Shown: positions 1 to 8,163 of the stretch, one piece after another
Layout: each line of letters starts with the position of its first letter
How positions within the stretch are numbered: the first letter of the stretch is position 1
Assembly: GCA_003695005.1 (NCBI GenBank)
Contig: RFJE01000249.1
Span: forward strand, 1 to 8,260
Length of the DNA: 8,260 bases
Direction of reading: 5' to 3'
Origin: Candidatus Hydrogenedentota bacterium
Lineage (GTDB): Bacteria > Spirochaetota > Leptospiria > Turneriellales > J094
Position numbers and translations under genes: made by a program
The notes under the pieces: model-generated
Databases searched by the model: none
What the model was told of the DNA's origin: nothing
What the model saw: only the letters and a program-made list of their open reading frames with translations

Positions 1-126
1 AAAAGTTTGCTCTTGTGGGATTTCTTCTATAATCTCTCCTTCTCTAATTTCAATTTGCAAAATGTACTCAAAGAAAGTACGAATTCCTTCTTCGAGCAAT
101 TTTTTCGCTACAATGTCAAATTGCAT
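1..126 (-). CDS. 5' end of an unidentified protein gene, cut by the window edge
   Basis: A frame opens at an ATG at 126-124 and stays open for 42 codons to the window edge. The peptide begins MQFDIVAKKLLEEGI and continues with a charged, Glu-rich stretch that includes EIREGEIIEEIPQE. The amphipathic Leu/Ile/Glu pattern and lysine/glutamate content look like real protein, but I do not recognise the family. There is no Shine-Dalgarno sequence before the ATG. A perfect TATAAT lies at 145-140 on the same strand, which would place a transcript start only about 7 nt before the ATG. The gene is separated from the flavin reductase gene by 140 nt and probably has its own transcription start. The start choice is uncertain because no other ATG occurs in this frame within the window. 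Confidence 0.5.
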   Translation of the reverse strand, partial: MQFDIVAKKLLEEGIRTFFEYILQIEIREGEIIEEIPQEQTF

Positions 127-139
127 AATGTAGGGTGAT

Positions 140-145
140 ATTATA
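140..145 (-). promoter_or_regulatory. Possible -10 box for the left-edge gene
   Basis: On the minus strand the hexamer TATAAT matches the sigma70 -10 consensus exactly and sits 13 nt before the candidate ATG at 126. The best -35 match, TTTACA, is only 14 nt upstream of it, which is too short, so the promoter is weak or wrongly parsed. If it is used, the mRNA would be nearly leaderless. Confidence 0.3.
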
Positions 146-230
146 CAACCCTAATAAAGTGTAAAGTATGTTTTATGTGTGAGAGTCGTAAACTATATGC
201 AAGTAGAACACTCCGGACGTACTAGTGTGG

Positions 231-255
231 CAGCAATTCTCGGTGAAGGGAAAAA
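231..255 (+). repeat. Dispersed intergenic repeat, copy A (truncated)
   Basis: This 25-nt stretch begins CAGCAATTCTCGGTGAA and matches the start of the copy at 8028 with two mismatches in 25. Similarity ends at about 255, 12 nt short of the flavin reductase stop codon, so the copy lacks the GGCCTG hairpin arm found in the 1737 and 8028 copies. Orientation is given relative to the 8028 copy. The rest of the spacer between 127 and 266 shows nothing else that I can support. Confidence 0.6.
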
Positions 256-266
256 GTTCTCTGTAG

Positions 267-902
267 TTACTTTTTCTTTTGCAAGAATTCTTCCACAGGT
301 TTTCTTTTTACTGTAATAATATCTCCTATTTTACAGAAATCCGATCCACCAAGTCGGCCAAGCAAATCGGCTTCTTTTGGCAAAAAATAACCTGTTTGTG
401 AATCTATAAAACTTTCTTCTGCATAAATAGATCGAGCACGACCAATTACATAACTAAACGGACCTAAATCATCAATGATGCGCTCTAAAACACATTCCAT
501 TACTGCAGGGGATTCTTGAATCCGCGGGACGCTGATAGTTTCTGCAGGCTCTAAATGAAAGCCATTAAAATCCATTTCGGAAACATCAGAAGGAAAATCT
601 GTGGCCGAAATAGTAACGCCTTCGGCCATAGAAGAATTAATCAAATTTACGCAGAACTCTTTTTTTTCTATGATATTATTCAAGGTGTCTTTTTTGATCC
701 CTTTGCCTTTATCCGCAATAGAAATGCCAATAAGAAAAGGACGGGTAGAAATGCCATTAAAGTAACTAAATGGTGCTGCATTTACGAGTCCATCTTTATT
801 TAGTGATGTAACAAAAGCAATTGGTCTTGGACAAATTAAGCTTATTCCGAAAAAATAGGCATCTTTGCGAGATAAACTTTCCGGATCAATTTTCTTTTTC
901 AT
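267..902 (-). CDS. Flavin reductase-like FMN-binding protein (DIM6/NTAB type)
   Basis: A 211-residue cytoplasmic protein with the pattern of the flavin reductase-like domain (split-barrel FMN fold), full length for this family. Visible family motifs are PRPIAFVTS (25-33), NAAPFSYFN (41-49), KDTLNNI (71-77), EFCVNL (82-87), SPAVMEC (131-137), GRARS (154-158) and LLGRLGGSDF (180-189). In known relatives the PRPIA and APFSYF segments line the FMN site. Members reduce flavin with NAD(P)H, act as the reductase partner of monooxygenases, or only bind FMN, so the substrate cannot be assigned here. No monooxygenase partner is visible. There is no signal peptide or membrane segment. The gene starts 17 nt after the GerMN gene stop with only a weak GAG-type ribosome site, suggesting co-transcription and coupled translation. 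Family assignment is firm; the physiological role is unknown. Confidence 0.9.
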   Translation of the reverse strand: MKKKIDPESLSRKDAYFFGISLICPRPIAFVTSLNKDGLVNAAPFSYFNGISTRPFLIGISIADKGKGIKKDTLNNIIEKKEFCVNLINSSMAEGVTISATDFPSDVSEMDFNGFHLEPAETISVPRIQESPAVMECVLERIIDDLGPFSYVIGRARSIYAEESFIDSQTGYFLPKEADLLGRLGGSDFCKIGDIITVKRKPVEEFLQKKK

Positions 903-919
903 AAGCTCGTAAATTTGAG

Positions 920-1600
920 TTAGATATTTCCACTAATGACACTAGGTAGTGGAAACCCGTCACCACCAACATGAGTGGGGGCAATACCCTGTACATAAAT
1001 TTTTATTTTATTTACTCCGGGTAATGCTTTCGCTGTAGCAAGCAGCTGTCTTAATTGCAAACGAATCAGCTCAAAAGATGCGCCTTTGCCAAACTCATCT
1101 TCGAAATCTAGTACAATGGTATCGCCTTGTCTATTCACGTGGCGCAACCTAGGCTTATCTGGAAAGGCATCTAAATAATCCTTGGACTTTTCTTCGTCCG
1201 TTGGACCTTGGATCACTGCTTCAAAAATTTTTTTTAATGGTTCTGATTCCGTAAGCAGAGAAACCTTACGAGGAACAGGAACAAGGTTAGTTTCTCCTTT
1301 TTGGTTCATCTTGTAAAAATAAAGACTAATTTCTTGAAACGACGATTTTTGCGTTGGACTTGCAGCCGTCCTTTGACCTTCTGTTTTAGCATCTTCTTGA
1401 ATCCAATCTAAAAGCCACTGCTTTACTGATTTTTCTTTTTCTGGTTTTGGCTGTGGAATATTCTGCGTAACTTGGACCGATGGCGAGGATAAAGGTGCTG
1501 TTAATCGGTTAATGGCATAAAAACCCCAACCAACGACCCCGATGGTAAAAATAAGTACCACGGGTGAAGTTTTCTTTTGCGGAACTGTTCCTTTCGGCAT
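920..1600 (-). CDS. Membrane-anchored GerMN-domain protein
   Basis: A 226-residue protein. A short basic N-terminus (MPKGTVPQKK) is followed by one hydrophobic segment at about 13-30, then a Pro/Lys/Glu-rich linker (about 38-88). The C-terminal domain (about 90-205) has the GerMN pattern: ISLYFYKMN, NLVPVPRKVS (105-114), PLKKIFEAVIQGPTDEE (121-137), TIVLDFEDEF (161-170) and KIKIYVQG (198-205). The layout predicts a single-pass protein with the domain outside the cytoplasmic membrane. GerMN is named from the Bacillus germination protein GerM but also occurs in non-sporulating bacteria, so it does not imply sporulation. Its biochemical role is not established. An in-frame TAA lies 7-9 nt upstream of the ATG, which fixes the start as no earlier. 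The best ribosome site, AAGGAG at 1626-1621, is 20 nt away, unusually far. Confidence 0.82.
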   Translation of the reverse strand: MPKGTVPQKKTSPVVLIFTIGVVGWGFYAINRLTAPLSSPSVQVTQNIPQPKPEKEKSVKQWLLDWIQEDAKTEGQRTAASPTQKSSFQEISLYFYKMNQKGETNLVPVPRKVSLLTESEPLKKIFEAVIQGPTDEEKSKDYLDAFPDKPRLRHVNRQGDTIVLDFEDEFGKGASFELIRLQLRQLLATAKALPGVNKIKIYVQGIAPTHVGGDGFPLPSVISGNI

Positions 1601-1642
1601 ATTATATTATCGAAGTTTTGCTCCTTGTTCTTAAAATGAGAA

Positions 1643-1664
1643 CCCACCATAGAGGCATGGCGGG
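1643..1664 (-). terminator. Weak stem-loop before the GerMN gene, possible partial terminator
   Basis: On the minus strand CCCGCCAT pairs with ATGGTGGG (8 bp with one G-U pair) across a 6-nt loop, followed by TTCTCATTTT, a broken U-tract. It lies about 150 nt after the gltD stop and could reduce read-through from gltBD into the GerMN gene. A competing stem (GGGG at 1662-1665 with CCCC at 1675-1678) overlaps it. The U-tract is poor, so the call is tentative. Confidence 0.3.
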
Positions 1665-1698
1665 GCATGGATGTCCCCTCTTCAGGCTGCTTTTACTC

Positions 1699-1736
1699 CA
1701 GCAATTCTCAAGGAAAGTCTAAAAGGCCCGCTTGAC
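1699..1736 (+). repeat. Dispersed intergenic repeat, copy C1 (degenerate)
   Basis: This 38-nt unit begins CAGCAATTCTCAAGGAAAG and continues into AAAAGGCCCGCTTGAC. It follows the same order of blocks as the 8028 copy (CAG-AATTCTC, purine stretch, A-run, GGCCTGCTCG) with several substitutions. It is directly followed, head to tail, by copy C2. Confidence 0.5.
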
Positions 1737-1782
1737 CAGCAATTTTCGATAAAGGGGAAAAGGCCTGATCGGCGAAGCTTCC
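1737..1782 (+). repeat. Dispersed intergenic repeat, copy C2
   Basis: The unit begins CAGCAATTTTCGATAAAGG and continues through AAAAGGCCTGATCGGCGAAG to CTTCC. It aligns over its full length (about 46 nt, with small gaps) with 8028-8073 upstream of gltB, including the GGCCTG(A/C)TCGGCG hairpin arm. The complementary arm that makes the 8048-8143 terminator is missing here, so this looks like half an element. It lies 34 nt downstream of the gltD stop codon. Confidence 0.6.
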
Positions 1783-1795
1783 CGTCGTTTCGACG
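1783..1795. other. Small perfect hairpin after gltD
   Basis: CGTCG and CGACG flank a TTT loop, 21-33 nt downstream of the gltD stop. There is no following U-tract on the minus strand, so it is not a convincing intrinsic terminator. It could protect the 3' end of the gltBD message. Confidence 0.3.
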
Positions 1796-1815
1796 TATCC
1801 CTGAATTTACTCCCT

Positions 1816-3276
1816 TTAATTTTGCTTGGAATAAACTTTCTTTTTTTTCTGCAAGTAGCGATGAATTGCAATGGCACATTTGCGTCCTTCCGAGATTGCC
1901 CATACAATTAAAGATTGACCACGACGCATATCACCACAAGCAAATACTTTTTCAATGGAAGTTTGGTGATCGCCTTCTTCTATTCCAAAGCTTGCTTTTA
2001 CATTGCCACGATCATCTAATTCAAGTCCGTGCTTTTTAAGCTCGGTAATTAAGCCATTATGTACGGGATGCAAAAATCCCATGGCGAGTAGTACAAGATC
2101 CGCTTTTAGCTCAAACTCCGTTTCTGGAAGTTCGATAATTTTGCCATTCTCTAATTTATTTTTAACGGCCCGAATGGCTCGCACATGGCCTTTGCCATTA
2201 TCTAAAAATTCTTTTGTACTAATAGACCATAGCCTCTCACAACCTTCTTCGTGAGAAGAAGAAGTTCGTAACTTAGCTGGCCAATATGGCCACGGAGTAT
2301 GAGGCGGACGCTCTTCTGGTGGCTTGGGAAATAGCTCAATTTGTGTTACACTTTTTGCACCCTGTCTATTGGCAGTCCCCACACAGTCTGAACCCGTGTC
2401 TCCTCCTCCAATCACCACTACATGCTTATTTTTAGCATGAATTTGGTTTGGAACTTTATCGCCAGCAACGACACGATTGCTTTGTGTTAAGTACTGCATG
2501 GCAAAATAAATACCTTCTAAATCCCTACCCGGAACAGGTAAATCTCTTGGCTGCTCACTTCCCCCGGCTAATGCAATAGCATCGTATTTTTCTAAAAGCT
2601 CCTCAACAGGTAAATCAACGCCTACATTTGTATTAACAACAAACTTTACACCTTCGGCTTTCATTTGTTCAACCCGACGATCTATTTTATCTTTTTCCAT
2701 TTTAAAGTCGGGAATACCATAACGTAAAAGCCCGCCGACTCGGTCGTTTTTCTCGTAAACTGTAACACTGTAACCGGCTCGTGCTAATTGCTGTGCACAA
2801 GCAAGCCCCGCAGGTCCGGATCCCACGACAGCCACAGAATAGCCTTGTTTCTTTGCAGCAGGCTTTGGCTTTACCCAACCATTTTCCCATGCTTTATCAA
2901 TAATCGTTCGCTCTATGGCTTTAATGGAAACCGGATCGTCATTAATACCAAGAACACATGCTGACTCGCAAGGCGCCGGACAAAGCCGACCTGTAAACTC
3001 AGGGAAGTTATTTGTGGAATGTAAATTTTCAATAGCCTCTTTCCACTTTTGACGATACACTAAATCGTTCCACTCAGGGATTAAGTTATCTACCGGACAA
3101 CCTGTATCCCCGTGACAAAAGGGAATACCACAATCCATGCAGCGAGCACCTTGGATTTCTGCTGTAGCATCATCATAACTTTTTTCAAATTCCTTAAAAT
3201 GCTTTACCCGCTCCGGTACAGGATCTTTTTTAATTTCAACTCGTTTATACTCTAAAAATCCGGTAGGTTTACCCAT
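1816..3276 (-). CDS. gltD: Glutamate synthase (NADPH) small/beta subunit
   Basis: A 486-residue flavoprotein, normal length for GltD. It oxidises NADPH on FAD and passes electrons through 4Fe-4S clusters to the FMN of GltB. The N-terminal ferredoxin-like region has cysteines 46, 49, 54 and 60 and a second group at 99, 103 and 107. A first Rossmann motif GSGPAG (152-157), followed by a [10 protein letters not shown] strand-loop, binds FAD. A second, GGGDTGSD (290-297), is the NADPH site. The C-terminal [13 protein letters not shown] (444-456) is the conserved second FAD contact. The start is decided by AAAGGAGGT at 3293-3285, 8 nt before the ATG and inside the end of gltB. The ATG overlaps the gltB stop as ATGGGTAA. 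No key residue is missing. Free of GltB, this subunit family has diaphorase-like activity and is related to the NADPH-binding part of dihydropyrimidine dehydrogenase. Confidence 0.97.
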   Translation of the reverse strand: MGKPTGFLEYKRVEIKKDPVPERVKHFKEFEKSYDDATAEIQGARCMDCGIPFCHGDTGCPVDNLIPEWNDLVYRQKWKEAIENLHSTNNFPEFTGRLCPAPCESACVLGINDDPVSIKAIERTIIDKAWENGWVKPKPAAKKQGYSVAVVGSGPAGLACAQQLARAGYSVTVYEKNDRVGGLLRYGIPDFKMEKDKIDRRVEQMKAEGVKFVVNTNVGVDLPVEELLEKYDAIALAGGSEQPRDLPVPGRDLEGIYFAMQYLTQSNRVVAGDKVPNQIHAKNKHVVVIGGGDTGSDCVGTANRQGAKSVTQIELFPKPPEERPPHTPWPYWPAKLRTSSSHEEGCERLWSISTKEFLDNGKGHVRAIRAVKNKLENGKIIELPETEFELKADLVLLAMGFLHPVHNGLITELKKHGLELDDRGNVKASFGIEEGDHQTSIEKVFACGDMRRGQSLIVWAISEGRKCAIAIHRYLQKKKKVYSKQN

Positions 3277-6200
3277 GACTTGCTACCTCCTTTGCTGCTG
3301 CTTCTAAAGCCTCTTCTGCTTCTTCGGCTTCTAATTCTGCGGCTTCTTCCTCTAATTTCATTAACGCAAGCTTATACTCACCCGGCATAACGCGGATAAA
3401 TTTTTCAGCTTCCGTTTCCCAATTATTTAAAATATAAGAAGCACGCGTAGATCCTGTATAGCGATAGTGATTTTCAATTAACTCTTTTACTGCATCCACA
3501 TCTTTAGTATCTGTTAGCTTTTCTAGCTCAACCATTTCTTGGTTAATATATTCTTCTGCAATTCCATCAGGATCCCAAATATAAGCAATCCCACCGGACA
3601 TGCCTGCTGCAAAGTTGCGACCTATTTTTCCAAGAACAACGGCACGACCTCCTGTCATATACTCGCAGCCATGCTCTCCTACTCCTTCTATGACTGCATG
3701 CACACCAGAATTGCGTACTAAAAATCGCTCACCGGCTAATCCATTAATATATGCTTCTCCGCTCGTTGCTCCATAAAAACAAGTATTTCCAATGATGATG
3801 TTTTCTGTTGGTGGATACTGCGCTTCCGGCGGCGTGGTTACAATTAACTTACCGCCACTTAAACCCTTTCCACAGTAATCATTAGCAACGCCTTCTAGAC
3901 GAAGGGTAATTCCTTTTGCTAAAAAGCAACCAAAGCTTTGCCCCGCAGTGCCTTTTGCATGAATGACAATGGTATCATCCGGCAGACCTTCGTCCCCATA
4001 GCGTTTTGCCACTTCGCCCGAGAGCATAGCACCAATTGTCCTATCCACATTCCGGACAGTCATTTCAATTTCCACATGTTCTTTCTTGTCTAACGCTGGC
4101 TTTGCTTGTTTAATGAGCTCATGATCCCTTTGGACTTCTAGTCCATGATCTTGATCTCGATCGCGATAAAGCTTTGTGCCGAAAGCAGGTTCTGCTTTGT
4201 AAAGCACATTGCTAAAATCAATGCCACGTGCTTTCCAATGATACTTTGGCTTTACCGGAACAATGCGATCCATTTGGCCAATCATTTCATTCACGGTCCT
4301 ATAACCAAGTTTGGCCATAATCTCGCGAAGCTCTTCGGCAACAAAAAACATGTAATTTACAACATATTCGGGACTACCCATAAACTTTTTGCGAAGCACC
4401 GGATCTTGTGTGGCCACTCCTACAGGACAAGTGTTTAAGTGACACTTTCTCATCATAATACAGCCAAGTGTAATTAAAGGAGCTGTAGAGAACCCAAATT
4501 CGTCAGCTCCTAAAAGGGCTGCATAGGCCACGTCTAAACCGGTAGAAAGCTTTCCATCGGTAGCAACCCAAACGCGATCGCGCAGACCATTTAAGACAAG
4601 GGTTTGTTGTGTTTCGCTTAATCCTAACTCCCATGGTGTACCGGCATAGTGAATGGACGAAATCGGACTTGCTCCGGTTCCTCCATCATGTCCCGAAATT
4701 AAAATATGGTCAGCATGCGCTTTGGCAACACCGGCCGCGACAGTTCCTACTCCAACTTCCGATACGAGCTTTACACTAATCCGAGCTTGCGGATTAATGT
4801 TTTTTAAGTCAAAGATTAACTGTTTTAAATCTTCAATCGAATAAATATCATGGTGAGGGGGGGGTGAAATAAGTGATACTCCCGGTGTGGAATGCCGTGT
4901 TTTTGCAATAATTTTATCTACTTTAAAGCCGGGAAGCTGTCCCCCTTCCCCCGGCTTTGCACCCTGTGCCATTTTAATTTGCAATTCTTCTGCATGCACT
5001 AAATAATTAGCGGTTACTCCAAATCGCCCGGATGCCACTTGCTTAATGGCAGAGTTCATACTATCGCCATTTGGCAAAGGCTTAAATCTTTCCGGATCTT
5101 CTCCCCCTTCTCCAGTATTTGATTTTCCACCAATACGATTCATGGCAATGGCTAAACTCGTATGTGTCTCCCAAGAAATCGATCCATAGCTCATGGCACC
5201 TGTACTAAAGCGCTTTACAATTTCTGATGCCGGCTCCACTTCTTCGATCGGGATAGGTTTTTCTAAATAATCTAATGTAAAAAGAGACCGTAACGTTACA
5301 TGGCGCTTCTTTTGGTTATTTATATATTCCGCAAACTCTTTATATGTCTTATAACTATTTTCTCGGGTAGATTGCTGCAACTTTGCCACAGTAATTGGAT
5401 TCCATAAATGCGCATCTCGATATTTGCGATAGTGTAAAATACCACCCGGATCTAGAATATCCGGATCTTTAATTTCGGTAAATGCCCTTTGGTGACGCAT
5501 GAGGGTTTCTTTTTCAATCATTTCTAAACTCATGCCATCGACACGGCTATAAGTACCTGCAAAAAATTTATCAATAACTTCCGAATCAATTCCCACAGCT
5601 TCAAAAATTTGTGCTCCACAGTAAGACTGCAATGTGGAAATTCCCATTTTACTAAAAATTTTAAACAGGCCTTTCTTAATGGCCTTTAAGTAGTTTTCGA
5701 TTAACTTATCTTCACTTTCAATTTCCGGCATATAGCCTTTTTCATATAAATCATGAATAATTTCAAATGCCATGTAAGGGTTAATCGCATTGGCTCCATA
5801 GCCAACTAAAAGCGCAAAATGTGGAACTTCGCGAGGCTCGCCACTTTCTAAAATAAGGCCTGTCTTTGTACGCAGACCTTTTCGAATTAAATGGTGATGG
5901 ACTCCACCCACGGCAAGCAGCGCTGGAATCGGAGCATGGTCTTTTCCAACTCCACGATCAGATAAAATGAGCATTGTTGCACCATTTCTTACTGCCTGCT
6001 CGGCTTCTTCTAATACTGCTTCTAAACGATGGCGCATACCATGTTTTTCAGCTGGATTAAAAAGAAGCGAGATTTCATGTGGCTTAAAATGATCATCCTT
6101 TAAATTTTTTAGCTTTAATAATTCTTGGTCGGTAATTACAGGGTGATTTAATTCCACACGGCGCGCATGCGACGGGGTTTCATCGAGTAAATTTCCTTCC

Positions 6201-7876
6201 GGACCAATATAAGTTGTAAGCTCAAATACAAGCTCTTCGCGAATGGCATCCACAGGCGGATTGGTTACTTGTGCAAAATTTTGCTTAAAGTACCGATATA
6301 AAAGTTGCGGCTTCTCGCTTAATACAGCTAAGGATACATCCACCCCCATAGACCCTACAGGCTCTTGAGCATGGACTACCATTGGCTTCAATATCATTTG
6401 CTTATCTTCTCGAGAATAGCCAAAAATATGAGATCGTTCTTTTAAAGAAGCATTTTCTTTCGGCGGTTTTGCATCTACTTCGGGTAGTTGGCGCAAACGA
6501 ATCATATTTTTTTCGACCCATTCCCGATATGGTTTTTGTTTTACAATATTCTTTTTAACTTCTTCATCATCTAAAATGCGTTTTTCGTTTAAATCAATTA
6601 CAAAAATTTTACCGGGCTCTAATTTGCCTTGCTTTACAATTTTTTCTGTTGGAAACTCAATCAAACCTGCTTCCGATCCCATGACAACAATGTCATCTTT
6701 TGTAACAACATAACGCGCAGGACGTAAGCCATTCCTATCTAATGTCGCTCCAATAACGCTCCCATCCGTAAAAGCCACGGCTGCCGGACCGTCCCATGGC
6801 TCCATCATAGTTGCATGATATTCATAAAAACCTTTTAACTCGGGATCCATCCATGGATTTTTAGACCATGCTTCCGGAATCATCATCATCATAACATGAG
6901 GAAGGGATCGACCACTTAAAGCTAACAACTCAAAAACGGTATCAAACGTAGCAGAATCCGATTGACCTTCCATAACGATAGGGAGCATCCTTTTTAAATC
7001 CTCCCCAAAGTAAGGAGATTCCATAACAATTTCGCGGGTTCGCATCCAATTGATATTACCACGTAATGTATTAATTTCCCCATTGTGTGCAATATACCGA
7101 TAAGGATGAGCTAAATCCCAGCTGGGAAACGTATTCGTGGAAAATCGAGTATGAATGATAGCTAAAGCAGACTCCATATCTTCGGCATTTAAATCATGAT
7201 AAAATTTACGAAGCTGCCCTGCTAAAAGCATTCCTTTGTAAACAATGACCCTTGAGCTAAACGAAGGTACATAGTACTCTAGCCGCGAAAGTTTTAACTC
7301 TTCTCGGATTCGATGATCAATTATTCGCCGGATTACAAATAGTTTCCTTTCAAAAGAAAGTTGATCTTTGATTTCCTCCGAAGCAGCCACAAAAGCCATT
7401 TTTACTTTTGGCATTGTAAGACGAGCACCTTCTCCCGGAACTTCCGTATCAACAGGTACGGATCTCCATCCTAAAAATTCCTGACCTTCGTCCACCACTA
7501 CTTTTTCAAAAATATTTTTTGCTGCTTTTCGCTTTTTTAAATCTTGTGGAAAAAAGACCATTGCCACAGCATAGCGGCCATATTCTGGTAATTCAATATC
7601 AACTTCTTTTGCAACTCGTCGGATAAAGGCATCTGGCATTTGCATTAAAATACCCGCACCATCACCGGTTTTTGGATCTGCCCCTACAGCACCACGATGA
7701 TCTAAATTTAATTGAGCTTTTAACGCCATATCAATAATTTTACGGGATTTTTCTCCTTTTACATGCGCTACAAAGCCTACCCCGCAAGCATCATGCTCAT
7801 TTGCAGGGTCGTACATACCCACTTTTTCCCGTAACATGGCTTTATTTAGTTTATGCAAGCTCATATTTATACCCAT
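3269..7876 (-). CDS. gltB: Glutamate synthase (NADPH) large/alpha subunit
   Basis: A 1535-residue GltB, full length for the bacterial enzyme. With GltD it converts L-glutamine and 2-oxoglutarate into two L-glutamates. Domains in order: class II glutamine amidotransferase (about 31-440), whose nucleophile is Cys31 in EHDACGVGF, so residues 1-30 are probably a removed propeptide; [10 protein letters not shown] begins at 244. The central linker domain covers about 485-780. The FMN-binding synthase barrel covers about 828-1200, with GEGGEDP (922-928), [10 protein letters not shown] (1062-1071) and the 3Fe-4S motif C1139-x5-C1145-x4-C1150. The C-terminal GXGXG beta-helix (about 1250-1450) includes [11 protein letters not shown] from 1306. 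The protein ends in an acidic Glu/Ala tail. AAAGGAG lies 6 nt before the first ATG, which is preferred over the second ATG four codons later. Ammonia is channelled between active sites in the known enzyme. Confidence 0.98.
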   Translation of the reverse strand: MGINMSLHKLNKAMLREKVGMYDPANEHDACGVGFVAHVKGEKSRKIIDMALKAQLNLDHRGAVGADPKTGDGAGILMQMPDAFIRRVAKEVDIELPEYGRYAVAMVFFPQDLKKRKAAKNIFEKVVVDEGQEFLGWRSVPVDTEVPGEGARLTMPKVKMAFVAASEEIKDQLSFERKLFVIRRIIDHRIREELKLSRLEYYVPSFSSRVIVYKGMLLAGQLRKFYHDLNAEDMESALAIIHTRFSTNTFPSWDLAHPYRYIAHNGEINTLRGNINWMRTREIVMESPYFGEDLKRMLPIVMEGQSDSATFDTVFELLALSGRSLPHVMMMMIPEAWSKNPWMDPELKGFYEYHATMMEPWDGPAAVAFTDGSVIGATLDRNGLRPARYVVTKDDIVVMGSEAGLIEFPTEKIVKQGKLEPGKIFVIDLNEKRILDDEEVKKNIVKQKPYREWVEKNMIRLRQLPEVDAKPPKENASLKERSHIFGYSREDKQMILKPMVVHAQEPVGSMGVDVSLAVLSEKPQLLYRYFKQNFAQVTNPPVDAIREELVFELTTYIGPEGNLLDETPSHARRVELNHPVITDQELLKLKNLKDDHFKPHEISLLFNPAEKHGMRHRLEAVLEEAEQAVRNGATMLILSDRGVGKDHAPIPALLAVGGVHHHLIRKGLRTKTGLILESGEPREVPHFALLVGYGANAINPYMAFEIIHDLYEKGYMPEIESEDKLIENYLKAIKKGLFKIFSKMGISTLQSYCGAQIFEAVGIDSEVIDKFFAGTYSRVDGMSLEMIEKETLMRHQRAFTEIKDPDILDPGGILHYRKYRDAHLWNPITVAKLQQSTRENSYKTYKEFAEYINNQKKRHVTLRSLFTLDYLEKPIPIEEVEPASEIVKRFSTGAMSYGSISWETHTSLAIAMNRIGGKSNTGEGGEDPERFKPLPNGDSMNSAIKQVASGRFGVTANYLVHAEELQIKMAQGAKPGEGGQLPGFKVDKIIAKTRHSTPGVSLISPPPHHDIYSIEDLKQLIFDLKNINPQARISVKLVSEVGVGTVAAGVAKAHADHILISGHDGGTGASPISSIHYAGTPWELGLSETQQTLVLNGLRDRVWVATDGKLSTGLDVAYAALLGADEFGFSTAPLITLGCIMMRKCHLNTCPVGVATQDPVLRKKFMGSPEYVVNYMFFVAEELREIMAKLGYRTVNEMIGQMDRIVPVKPKYHWKARGIDFSNVLYKAEPAFGTKLYRDRDQDHGLEVQRDHELIKQAKPALDKKEHVEIEMTVRNVDRTIGAMLSGEVAKRYGDEGLPDDTIVIHAKGTAGQSFGCFLAKGITLRLEGVANDYCGKGLSGGKLIVTTPPEAQYPPTENIIIGNTCFYGATSGEAYINGLAGERFLVRNSGVHAVIEGVGEHGCEYMTGGRAVVLGKIGRNFAAGMSGGIAYIWDPDGIAEEYINQEMVELEKLTDTKDVDAVKELIENHYRYTGSTRASYILNNWETEAEKFIRVMPGEYKLALMKLEEEAAELEAEEAEEALEAAAKEVASHG
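3285..3293 (-). promoter_or_regulatory. Strong ribosome binding site for gltD inside the gltB tail
   Basis: AAAGGAGGT on the minus strand is a near-perfect anti-16S match placed 8 nt before the gltD ATG. It encodes part of the Ala/Glu/Lys-rich C-terminus of GltB. With the 8-nt gene overlap it supports coupled, roughly equal synthesis of the two subunits. Confidence 0.8.
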
Positions 7877-7882
7877 ACCTGA

Positions 7883-7889
7883 CTCCTTT
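7883..7889 (-). promoter_or_regulatory. gltB ribosome binding site
   Basis: AAAGGAG on the minus strand ends 6 nt before the ATG at 7876. This spacing favours the first ATG over the one 12 nt further in. The site is immediately adjacent to one arm of the leader inverted repeat (7890-7898), which could affect its accessibility. Confidence 0.8.
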
Positions 7890-7965
7890 GGTATTTTGGC
7901 GCGGTTTTAATATTCCGAAAAAATACGATAGAATGTGAAAAAGACACACGCGTCGGCAAAATACC
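7890..7965 (-). promoter_or_regulatory. gltB leader inverted repeat reaching the ribosome binding site
   Basis: On the minus strand GGTATTTTG (7965-7957) is the exact reverse complement of CAAAATACC (7898-7890). Beyond the perfect 9 bp, GC-rich sequences (GCCGACGCG and CCGCGC) extend the match imperfectly. The first arm starts almost exactly at the predicted transcript start and the second ends at the ribosome site. The loop between them is 58 nt. It could be a long-range mRNA stem or two half-sites of an operator; the sequence alone does not decide. Confidence 0.45.
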
Positions 7966-7970
7966 ATGTT

Positions 7971-7998
7971 ATTTTATTATTTTGAGATAGGTTGTAAA
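7971..7998 (-). promoter_or_regulatory. Predicted sigma70-type promoter of gltB
   Basis: On the minus strand a -35 box TTTACA (7998-7993; consensus TTGACA) and a -10 box TAAAAT (7976-7971; consensus TATAAT) are separated by 16 nt. A T6 tract just upstream of the -35 resembles an UP-like AT-rich element. Predicted initiation is at the GG near 7965, giving a leader of about 88 nt. It lies between the 8048-8143 terminator and gltB, the expected place for an independent operon promoter. No sigma54 (GG-N10-GC) site or glutamine riboswitch was recognised. Confidence 0.55.
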
Positions 7999-8047
7999 GC
8001 AAAAAAGCTCTTATTTATGTGTACAAACAGTAATTCTCGGTGAAGAG

Positions 8048-8143
8048 AAAAAAGGCCTGCTCGGCGCAGTTCCGCAGTCCCTCACCTTTTGCGAATGCAA
8101 AAGGTGAGGGGGAGGACTGTTTGAGCACGAGCAGGCCTTTTTT
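8048..8143. terminator. Strong bidirectional intrinsic terminator with nested hairpin
   Basis: The outer arms (8048-8063 and 8128-8143) form a perfect 16-bp stem, AAAAAAGGCCTGCTCG with its complement, so a T-run follows a GC-rich stem on both strands. Nested inside, CCCTCACCTTTTGC (8079-8092) pairs perfectly over 14 bp with 8097-8110 across a 4-nt GAAT loop, with CAGT/ACTG pairing outside it (8075-8078 with 8116-8119). On the minus strand it would end a transcript arriving from beyond the right edge and insulate the gltB promoter. No plus-strand gene needing it is visible. Confidence 0.7.
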
Positions 8144-8163
8144 TCCTGTTTTCAATGTTAATT

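Noticed and set aside
251..275. AAAAAGT/ACTTTTT stem considered as a terminator for the flavin reductase gene.
   Set aside because: The stem is A/T-dominated with an 11-nt loop, overlaps the stop codon and is not followed by a U-tract on the minus strand.
920..1600. The GerMN domain taken as evidence of a spore-forming Firmicute.
   Set aside because: GerMN domains occur widely outside spore formers, and no other sporulation gene is present.
1699..1782. Two tandem units with a 38-nt period, considered as a CRISPR array.
   Set aside because: The units are contiguous degenerate repeats with no unique spacers, and related copies are scattered elsewhere in the window.
1671..2039. A 122-codon open frame on the plus strand crossing the 3' end of gltD.
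   Set aside because: It lies mostly antisense to the conserved C-terminus of GltD, lacks a ribosome site and has no recognisable protein motif.
4145..4438. A 97-codon plus-strand open frame inside gltB.
   Set aside because: It is fully antisense to the conserved synthase domain of GltB, and its composition reflects the reverse of GltB codons.
4857..4864. A run of eight G (eight C in the gltB sense strand) that might be a phase-variation or frameshift site.
   Set aside because: It encodes Pro-Pro-Pro in [10 protein letters not shown], a conserved GltB motif, and the frame is intact on both sides, so it is explained by coding.
7877..7970. The gltB leader considered as a glutamine (glnA-type) riboswitch.
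   Set aside because: I could not see the conserved core of that riboswitch; only a simple inverted repeat is supported.
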